DNA from: Microbulbifer variabilis
GTDB lineage: Bacteria; Pseudomonadota; Gammaproteobacteria; Pseudomonadales; Cellvibrionaceae
NCBI RefSeq assembly: GCF_023716485.1
Contig: NZ_CP092418.1
Coordinates: forward strand, 4,496,501-4,560,500
Reading direction: 5' to 3'
DNA: 64,000 nucleotides
Part shown: positions 58,101 to 64,000 of the stretch, in pieces
Numbering within the stretch: position 1 is the stretch's first letter
Layout of the letters: each line of letters begins with the position of its first letter
Position numbers and translations under genes: made by a program
The notes under the pieces: model-generated
Databases searched by the model: none
What the model was told of the DNA's origin: nothing
The model's input: only the letters and a program-made list of their open reading frames with translations

Positions 58101-58784
58101 TTGCTGGATACCACCTACAACGTCGAAACCCCTGAGGGTATCGATCTGCGTGCACGGGCTGCAGGGCCTGTGCCGCGCATCCTCGCCTTTGCCGTGGATG
58201 TGTTTTACCGCACCCTAATACTGACCGCTCTGGGTATAGGTTTGGCCTTTGCCGAAACCGCCGGTATAGGAATCTGGCTGGTCTGCTCCTTCCTGCTGGA
58301 GTGGTTCTACCCGGTGTTTTTTGAAGTGCTGCGCGGCGGCCAGACACCGGGTAAAAAGGCCTTCGGCCTGATGGTGGTCAACGACAATCTCACCCCCATC
58401 TCCTGGGGTGCTTCCATAGTGCGCAACCTTTTGCGCTTTGCCGACTTTCTCCCTTTCGCTTACGCCACCGGCGTTATTGCCATGACCCTCGGGCGACACT
58501 TCCAGCGTCTCGGTGACTTGGCCGCCGGTACCCTGGTGATCTACAGGGACGAGGACAAGGTGCCTGTAGCCCTGCCGGATACAACGCCTCTTCCACCACC
58601 GCGCAATTTCAAACAACAGGACCAGCTGGCCCTGATCAGTTTACTGGAACGCCACGAAGACCTGAGCGAAGCGCGCCAACAAGAGCTGGCCAATTTGCTC
58701 GAACCCGTTACCGAGAAGAGAGATAGCGCTGCACTGGAATACCTGCGCTCTGTAGGTAGTTGGTTATTGGGCGGCAGGGGCTGA
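58101..58784 (+). CDS. RDD-family membrane protein
   Basis: A 227-residue inner-membrane protein with the RDD domain: LRARAAGPVPRILAFAVDVFYRTLIL (Arg and Asp of the RDD signature), FEVLRGGQTPGKKAFGLMVVND and IVRNLLRFADFLPF with Arg and Asp. About three transmembrane segments are followed by a cytoplasmic tail of about 70 charged residues. RDD proteins may act in ion or small-molecule transport, but this is not established. The TTG at 58101 is the start, with AGGAG eight bases upstream. It begins a tightly packed operon running off the right edge. Confidence 0.87.
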   Translation: MLDTTYNVETPEGIDLRARAAGPVPRILAFAVDVFYRTLILTALGIGLAFAETAGIGIWLVCSFLLEWFYPVFFEVLRGGQTPGKKAFGLMVVNDNLTPISWGASIVRNLLRFADFLPFAYATGVIAMTLGRHFQRLGDLAAGTLVIYRDEDKVPVALPDTTPLPPPRNFKQQDQLALISLLERHEDLSEARQQELANLLEPVTEKRDSAALEYLRSVGSWLLGGRG

Positions 58785-58790
58785 GGGGTT

Positions 58791-59762
58791 ATGAGACAGA
58801 GAGATTTTGAGAATCGCTACCGCGACAGCTGGGCACAGCTGGAAGCCTGGCTGAAAAGCGATAGCAAAAGTACGCAGGCGAGCGCCCTGGATCTTCCGGT
58901 CGTCTACCGGGAGCTGTGTCAGCAACTGGCGGTGGCCAAAGAGCGTCAATATACCAGCCGCCTGATCGACCACCTCAACAAGCTGGTTACAGCGGCCCAC
59001 CACCGGGTTTACCGCCAGCAAACTCTACGCCGCAAAGGTTGGCTGCACTATCTGTTGGCCGGATTTCCCCAGGCGGTGCGCGCCAATGGCCGCGTAGTGT
59101 TGTTGGCAACGGCACTGTTTTTACTGCCCGCCCTAGTGATGGGCATCGGCACCTACAATAACGACGCACTGATTTATGCGGTGATGTCGCCAGGAGACGT
59201 TTTATCCTTGGAATCGATGTACGATCCCGGCAACCGCGTGCTGGGGCGCGAGCGCGGCTCCGATACCGATCTGGCCATGTTTGGCTTCTATATCAAGAAC
59301 AATATCGGCATTGCTTTCCGAACTTTTGCCGGGGGCATATTGTTCGGACTCGGCTCCATCTTTTTCCTGGTCTTTAATGGGCTATTTATCGGTGCGGCTT
59401 TTGGGCATATCACGCGAGTGGGATTTGTCTCCACATTTTACCCATTTGTGATCAGTCACGGCGCCTTTGAACTGACCGCCATAGTACTGGCCGGCGCCGC
59501 CGGCCTGTTGTTAGGGCGCTCGCTGGTGGATCCGGGACAACACCGCCGTTCTGTGGCGCTGCGCCTGGCCAGTGTCGAGGCCATGAAAATCATGTACGGC
59601 ACTTTCCTGATGCTGGTGATCGCCGCCTTCCTCGAAGCCTTCTGGTCCTCCAGCGCTACCACGCCCATAACAATTAAGTTAGGTTTCGGCGCCCTACTAT
59701 GGCTGCTGGTATTCGCTTACTTCGCCCTGGCTGGGCGCGGGGATTCCAGCCATGCAAGTTAA
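58791..59762 (+). CDS. SpoIIM (stage II sporulation protein M)-family membrane protein
   Basis: A 323-residue protein. The N-terminal cytoplasmic helical part (about 1-100) is followed by about five transmembrane segments in the SpoIIM arrangement (FGFYIKNNIGIAFRTFAGGILFGLGSIFFLVFNGLFIGAAFGHI, FVISHGAFELTAIVLAGAAGLLLG). Despite the name, this branch is common in non-sporulating Gram-negatives, where it sits with RDD, DUF4129 and MoxR genes. It is probably a membrane component of that complex. The start has GAGGGG directly upstream, and the DUF4129 gene overlaps its end by 11 bases. Confidence 0.9.
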   Translation: MRQRDFENRYRDSWAQLEAWLKSDSKSTQASALDLPVVYRELCQQLAVAKERQYTSRLIDHLNKLVTAAHHRVYRQQTLRRKGWLHYLLAGFPQAVRANGRVVLLATALFLLPALVMGIGTYNNDALIYAVMSPGDVLSLESMYDPGNRVLGRERGSDTDLAMFGFYIKNNIGIAFRTFAGGILFGLGSIFFLVFNGLFIGAAFGHITRVGFVSTFYPFVISHGAFELTAIVLAGAAGLLLGRSLVDPGQHRRSVALRLASVEAMKIMYGTFLMLVIAAFLEAFWSSSATTPITIKLGFGALLWLLVFAYFALAGRGDSSHAS

Positions 59763-61347
59763 AAATATGGCGGTAAGGGCACGCCTGCGCTCGCCCTGGG
59801 AATCCATCGATCTGGGTGTCGCCCTGGCACGCAAGCACTGGCTGCCGATGTTTCTGGTCTGGTTGTTGCCGGCAGCTTTGGTACTGGGTGCCTTAGCCTG
59901 GTTCTTCCCGGGTCATCCCGGCTGGTCACTGTTCGCTCTCTGGTGGTTAAAACCGGTGTTTGACCGACTGCCGCTGTTCATGATCAGCCGCACTCTGTTC
60001 GGCGCACCGGTATCTGCACTGGCAGCACTCAAAGAGTTTTTCCGCCACAACCGCACCGACTGGCTCGCCTGGATCACCCTCCGTCGCCTGAGCCCGACCC
60101 GCTCTTTTGATATGCCGGTCACTGTACTGGAGCAATCCAAAGGCACGGCTCGTAGCGCACGTATCGGTGTACTGCACCGCAAACACTCCGGTGCGGCCAC
60201 CTGGCTGACCTTGACCGGTATTCACCTGGAATCCTTCTTCCTGATCGCAGCCTTTATCTTGATTTATCTGTTTATTCCCGAGCAGATTGTGGCAAATATC
60301 CAATGGATTCCACTGATTCGCGGCGAGACCCTGGCGCTGGAATGGGCATCCAATATTCTCTGTTTACTTATTATGGCGGCGGTGGCGCCATTTTATATCG
60401 TCAGCGGCTTTTGCCTGTATATCGGCCGGCGCATCGAGCTGGAAGGCTGGGATATCGAGATTCAATTCCGCGATTTGGTCGAGCGCTACCGACACACTCA
60501 GCGGGCTGGTAAAAAGACCGCCACTAGCACCTCCCCCCTAGCCGCTCTGTTGTTACTGTGCGTCCTGGCCGGCACCTCCTTTGCACCGGCGCCACGGGCC
60601 TATGCGGAAACGTTGCAAACCCCAGCTCAAGCGCAACAACACATTGACGAGATTCTCGCCGGAGAGGATTTTCACAGCATTGAGCAGGAGAGCGGCTGGC
60701 GCCTGAAAAAAATTGAAGAAGAGCGAGGAAAAATTCCCGAGTGGATCATTGAGCTATTCGAATGGCTATTCAAATGGCTTATGCAAAACTCTCAGGAGGC
60801 TGATGATTCCTCAGACATCAACTGGGGAGCACTGCTCGCCAAGCCCATTGAGTTACTACTGTGGATTGGCGTGATTGCCGGCTTGCTCTATCTGGGGTGG
60901 CGCCACCGCGAAGCCATCCTCAACAGCTTTCGCTGGCAACACAAACCCAAAACAAAACCGGTAGCGCCAGAAACCCTGTTCGGACTCGATGTACGTCAGT
61001 CCAGCCTGCCCGACGACGTATGTGCGGAAGTAATGCGCCTGTGGCGGACCGGCGATCAACGCGCCGGTCTCGGCCTCCTGTATCGTTCCACCCTGTCCCA
61101 TTTAATTGAGGATTTCCAGTTCCAGTTTGGCGACCACCTTACCGAAAGCGAGTGTGCCCAGCTGGTAAGCCAGCGCCAGCGATCACCACAGGAAGCGCTG
61201 CGCCCAGTCAGCGCCCCACTGAGCCAGTTTGTGCAGCAACTCACCGGCAGTTGGCAACAGCTGGCCTATGCTCATCGCCCCCCCGCCGATGAGCAGCTGG
61301 GCGGCCTGTGCCAACAGTGGCAGGAGGTGTTCGGCAATGACCGTTAA
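59752..61347 (+). CDS. DUF4129-domain membrane protein
   Basis: A 531-residue protein with hydrophobic segments near residues 28-50, 150-175, 195-225 and 255-285, then a cytoplasmic or periplasmic helical stretch. A further membrane helix (about 355-380) and a C-terminal DUF4129 domain (about 430-510: SSLPDDVCAEVMRLWRTGDQRAGLGLLYRSTLSHLI, FGDHLTESECAQLV) complete it. DUF4129 is often linked to transglutaminase or MoxR systems; its role is unknown. The start overlaps the SpoIIM-type gene by 11 bases and the end overlaps the DUF4350 gene by 11 bases. Confidence 0.85.
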   Translation: MQVKNMAVRARLRSPWESIDLGVALARKHWLPMFLVWLLPAALVLGALAWFFPGHPGWSLFALWWLKPVFDRLPLFMISRTLFGAPVSALAALKEFFRHNRTDWLAWITLRRLSPTRSFDMPVTVLEQSKGTARSARIGVLHRKHSGAATWLTLTGIHLESFFLIAAFILIYLFIPEQIVANIQWIPLIRGETLALEWASNILCLLIMAAVAPFYIVSGFCLYIGRRIELEGWDIEIQFRDLVERYRHTQRAGKKTATSTSPLAALLLLCVLAGTSFAPAPRAYAETLQTPAQAQQHIDEILAGEDFHSIEQESGWRLKKIEEERGKIPEWIIELFEWLFKWLMQNSQEADDSSDINWGALLAKPIELLLWIGVIAGLLYLGWRHREAILNSFRWQHKPKTKPVAPETLFGLDVRQSSLPDDVCAEVMRLWRTGDQRAGLGLLYRSTLSHLIEDFQFQFGDHLTESECAQLVSQRQRSPQEALRPVSAPLSQFVQQLTGSWQQLAYAHRPPADEQLGGLCQQWQEVFGNDR

Positions 61348-62644
61348 ACGTCTGGTAATTGGCTTCGCCCTGCTGCTCTGTGCGGCACTGGTATGGTTAT
61401 TTCTCACCTTTTTTGAACGCTACACAGAAGAAAAGGATCGCGGTTGGGGGCCTGAGGCGCGGCGCAATCTGTTTCTGGCCGCCGAGCACTACTTGGCGCA
61501 AGTAGGGCTGGAACCGCGCCAGGCAGAAAATATCTCCGTCCTGAATGGGCTGTCCCCAAATGCGACTCTGTTTATCGCTAACTCCAGCCAAGCTTACAAC
61601 TCCCAGCGGGTTGAGGAGTTACTGCAATGGGTGGAAAGCGGGGGGCACGCCATCGTAGTGGCACGTACTGCAGGGTTCGATTCCGAGAAAGGAGGCAGTG
61701 CCGAACGCGACTGGCTGCTGGAAAACCTGGGTGTCTCCATCGTAGAAGGCCACGAGGAATATCGCTTTGAGCATCCCCTGCAGCCACTGTTGGGCGAAGA
61801 TGCCGAACTGAGCCCGGAGCAGAGCCCCGGTGAGGCCATGCGCGAATACAATCGCAAAATCGACGAAGCCGAAGAGCAGGCCGAGACCAAAGAGAAAAAA
61901 CCCCGCAACCCAGATGTTGAAACGGAAGACTTGATCACTCTGCCTACCGCCGGTGGGGCTGAGATTCAATTACATTTCGACGCAGGCCAACTGCTCTATC
62001 ACGAGGGGATCGATAACAGCAGCGCTGAGGGCGCCCCGGTATTTTTCGCCAAGGTATGGCGCGAAGACGAAGCCGTGCCTTTTATGCAATTTGAGCGGGG
62101 TCAAGGGGTTATCACCCTGCTGACCGATAACACTATCTGGCAATCCCACCGCATCGGCCATTTCGACCACGCCTATTTCCTGCAGCTTTTGGCCGGAAGT
62201 GGCGATTTCGTCTTTCTGACCCGCCCGCGTTTCGACTCCCTGGGTTTTCTAGCGAAAAAGTACGCTTCTGAGTTTTTTATCTCCGGCCTACTCGCCTTGC
62301 TCGGCTGGCTGGTTCTACGTGCGCGTCGCTTTGGCCCGTTACAACCTCCGCCTGAAATTGCCCGGCGCTCACTGTTGGAGCATATCTCCGCCTGTGGCCA
62401 CTACTACTGGCGCGACGACCAGTGCGAACGGTTACTGCGCGGCCAGCGCGAAGAGCTGCTGCGCCGGCTCGGCGCTGCGGACGCCAACGCCAAGACCAAG
62501 CGCAAACTGTGCCAGCACCTCAGTGATGCCACCGGCCTCAGTGAAACCAAACTGGCCGCCTGCCTTTGGGGCACACCGGCGACCAGCGAAGAAACCTTTA
62601 CCGAACAAATGCGCAATCTGCAGCGTATAGAGGCAGCCCTATGA
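61337..62644 (+). CDS. DUF4350-domain membrane protein
   Basis: A 435-residue protein anchored by an N-terminal helix (about 5-25) with a DUF4350-like domain (NLFLAAEHYLAQVGLEPRQAENISVLNGLSPNATLFIANS, QRVEELLQWVESGGHAIVVA) and a charged insert (about 160-200, EEAEEQAETKEKKP-like). A second membrane helix near 310-330 precedes the C-terminal part. DUF4350 has a glutamine-amidotransferase-like fold without an evident catalytic Cys. The ATG at 61337 is chosen over the earlier open frame because of an AGGAGGTG site; it overlaps the DUF4129 stop. The end overlaps the MoxR start by four bases. Confidence 0.85.
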   Translation: MTVKRLVIGFALLLCAALVWLFLTFFERYTEEKDRGWGPEARRNLFLAAEHYLAQVGLEPRQAENISVLNGLSPNATLFIANSSQAYNSQRVEELLQWVESGGHAIVVARTAGFDSEKGGSAERDWLLENLGVSIVEGHEEYRFEHPLQPLLGEDAELSPEQSPGEAMREYNRKIDEAEEQAETKEKKPRNPDVETEDLITLPTAGGAEIQLHFDAGQLLYHEGIDNSSAEGAPVFFAKVWREDEAVPFMQFERGQGVITLLTDNTIWQSHRIGHFDHAYFLQLLAGSGDFVFLTRPRFDSLGFLAKKYASEFFISGLLALLGWLVLRARRFGPLQPPPEIARRSLLEHISACGHYYWRDDQCERLLRGQREELLRRLGAADANAKTKRKLCQHLSDATGLSETKLAACLWGTPATSEETFTEQMRNLQRIEAAL

Positions 62645-63645
62645 GTGATACCACCCTGAACCCAGAACCAAAAACCCACACCGAGGCACCGGACTGGCAG
62701 GCTGCCTCCGCCCAACTCCAACTGCTACGCAACAATATCAACCGCCTGCTGATCGGTCAGGAGCAGGTCGTCGAACAGGTGTTGGTGGCCTTGCTGGCTT
62801 CCGGCCACGTATTGCTGGAAGGCGTACCCGGCCTTGGCAAAACCCTGTTGGTGCGTACCCTGGCCAGCTGCTTTGGCGGTCACTTCCGCCGCATCCAATT
62901 CACCCCGGACCTGATGCCAGCTGACGTGACCGGCCATGCCATGTACAACATGGGCGAGAGCCGCTTCGAAGTGCGCCGCGGCCCGGTATTTACCAACTTA
63001 CTGCTGGCGGATGAAATCAACCGCGCCCCGGCCAAAACCCAGGCAGCCCTGCTAGAGGTGATGCAGGAGAAGCAGGTCACAATCGATGGCAAGGCATTTC
63101 CCGTACCTAGCCCCTTTATGGTGCTGGCCACCCAGAACCCTATTGAGCAAGAGGGCACCTATCCACTGCCGGAGGCGGAGCTGGACCGCTTCCTACTCAA
63201 AGTTCTGATCGACTACCCCAGCCTGGAGGCCGAGCTGAAACTGGCCGCCGCCGCCAGCAGCGGCCGCATCGAGCAGCACCTGCGAGAGAAGCCCGCCGGC
63301 GAGATAACCGTGGAGCAACTGCAACAACTGCAAGCCCTGGTACCCCAGGTAGCCCTGGACCAGCAGGTACTGGATTACGCCGTGCGCCTGGTGCGCGCCA
63401 CCCGCGACGCCAACCAGTTGCGCAGCCCAGCGGGTCCCCGCGCCAGTATCGGCCTGTTGCAGGCCGCACGTGCCAGCGCCCTGTTGCAGGGGCGGGAATT
63501 TGTGCTGCCCGACGATATCAAGGCGATGGCGACCCCTGTCATGCGCCACCGCGTGAGCCTGTCCCCAGATATGGAAATCGATGGCGAGACCACCGACAGT
63601 GCTCTGGCCATGATTATCGATAGCGTCGAGGCGCCGCGACTGTGA
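62641..63645 (+). CDS. MoxR-family AAA+ ATPase
   Basis: A 334-residue AAA+ chaperone-like ATPase. Walker A is GVPGLGKT (residues 61-68), Walker B LLLADEIN, sensor region ATQNPIEQEGTYPLPEAELDRF, and the AAA lid follows (DLIRA-type: VRLVRATRDANQLRSPAGPRASIGLLQAARASALL). MoxR proteins assist metal insertion or complex assembly together with VWA or DUF58 partners. The ATG at 62641 overlaps the DUF4350 stop (ATGA), and the DUF58 gene overlaps its end. The set RDD, SpoIIM, DUF4129, DUF4350, MoxR, DUF58 looks like one conserved envelope-associated assembly system. Confidence 0.95.
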   Translation: MSDTTLNPEPKTHTEAPDWQAASAQLQLLRNNINRLLIGQEQVVEQVLVALLASGHVLLEGVPGLGKTLLVRTLASCFGGHFRRIQFTPDLMPADVTGHAMYNMGESRFEVRRGPVFTNLLLADEINRAPAKTQAALLEVMQEKQVTIDGKAFPVPSPFMVLATQNPIEQEGTYPLPEAELDRFLLKVLIDYPSLEAELKLAAAASSGRIEQHLREKPAGEITVEQLQQLQALVPQVALDQQVLDYAVRLVRATRDANQLRSPAGPRASIGLLQAARASALLQGREFVLPDDIKAMATPVMRHRVSLSPDMEIDGETTDSALAMIIDSVEAPRL

Positions 63646-64000
63646 CACGGGATGTCGCTGTGACAGAGGTTCCATGCGCAAAACCTCAGCTCGGAAGGCC
63701 CGGGCCCAGCCACCGCCTGGTAAAGCTCCTCGGCTACTGGTGCCTGGCTGCGCTTACGGTGAGCGCCGCGCGCATCTGGGCACCCCAATCTGCGGAGCTG
63801 TTGCAGTCCCTCTGGTGGGCAGTTGGGGGGCTACTGATCGGCGCGGCGCTGTTGGATTTCCTCACCGGACGCAGGATTCTGGGCCTGGAGGGCCAGCGCA
63901 AACTGCCCGCTAATTTGGCCCTGGGCGTGCGCAACTGCGTTCATTTGAAGTTGCGCAATCATGGCCAGAGGGCCCTGAAGCTATCGGTATGTGACAACGT
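63642..64000 (+). CDS. DUF58-domain protein (5' end only)
   Basis: The first 119 residues of a DUF58-type protein run off the right edge. Two hydrophobic segments are visible (about 26-43: LLGYWCLAALTVSAARIW region; about 50-70: LQSLWWAVGGLLIGAALLDF). The start of the DUF58 beta domain follows (RILGLEGQRKLPANLALGVRNCVHLKLRNHG). The GTG at 63642 overlaps the MoxR stop by four bases (GTGA) with GAGG upstream; a second GTG at 63660 is possible. DUF58 proteins are the standard partners of MoxR ATPases. Confidence 0.82.
   Translation, partial: MTRDVAVTEVPCAKPQLGRPGPSHRLVKLLGYWCLAALTVSAARIWAPQSAELLQSLWWAVGGLLIGAALLDFLTGRRILGLEGQRKLPANLALGVRNCVHLKLRNHGQRALKLSVCDN

Noticed and set aside
58791..59762. 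Evidence for sporulation from the SpoIIM-type gene
   Set aside because: This branch of the family is found in non-sporulating Gram-negatives, with RDD/DUF4129/MoxR genes, and no other sporulation gene is present.

Overview
The window looks like chromosomal DNA of a free-living, probably marine, heterotrophic gammaproteobacterium. A Cellvibrionales or Microbulbifer-like organism fits best, but that is inference from gene content only: SerA, RarD, a pgk-fba pair, YggN (DUF2884), DUF2237, DUF2939, many exported proteases and lipoproteins, and the RDD/SpoIIM/DUF4129/DUF4350/MoxR/DUF58 block. I see no rRNA, tRNA, CRISPR array, insertion sequence or prophage.

Layout. 1-6000 is core metabolism and signalling: a truncated PuuC-like aldehyde dehydrogenase, a fumarylacetoacetate-hydrolase family enzyme, serA, rarD, and an AlgZ/AlgR-type (LytS/LytTR) two-component pair. 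6100-9960 is an AT-richer accessory stretch with an exported metallo-beta-lactamase-fold hydrolase plus exported cupin, a VOC protein, a DUF6326 membrane protein preceded by three direct repeats at exactly 32-bp spacing, and about 700 bp without a gene. 9960-14240 holds a lysophospholipase, fba, pgk and a globin. 14570-24010 is rich in exported proteases (M16 lipoprotein, S8 subtilase with a structured leader, HExxHxxGxxH metalloprotease), with an SPFH-domain lipoprotein, a DUF350 protein and a transglutaminase-like protein between them. 25300-28500 carries a CAP/CRISP-like lipoprotein with an Asp-Pro stalk and, beside it, a decayed second copy of its 3' half. 28520-33810 holds an alpha/beta hydrolase, a PLP decarboxylase, an SGNH hydrolase, and an ArsR-type regulator divergent from a NIPSNAP/ABM pair.

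The most interesting part is about 22 kb (33885-56075) that reads as two divergent arms from one intergenic region (39900-40124). The leftward arm is a packed six-gene operon: a two-haem propeller lipoprotein (HzsA-related), an SH3/outer-membrane barrel protein, a second barrel protein, a TlpA thioredoxin, a DUF4266 mini-lipoprotein with a Gly/Cys tail, and DUF3570. The rightward arm encodes two more haem-c proteins (one a LamG lipoprotein), a Tat-exported protein and ApbE. It then continues as an exported small protein, three TPR proteins (two of them lipoproteins), a small exported protein, an ExbB/TolQ stator, two different ExbD/TolR proteins and a TonB/AgmX-type protein. The motor part resembles the core of the Myxococcus Agl-Glt trans-envelope machine (one TolQ-like plus two TolR-like proteins, TPR proteins, TonB-like protein). 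Only the second ExbD keeps the membrane Asp; the first has Ser there. A shared upstream sequence motif at identical distance from the candidate -35 box links the haem and motor transcription units. My working hypothesis is one envelope-spanning, proton-driven machine with an outer-membrane redox module.

56100-64000 finishes with DUF2237/DUF2939 on the minus strand and the RDD-SpoIIM-DUF4129-DUF4350-MoxR-DUF58 operon, the last gene cut by the window edge.
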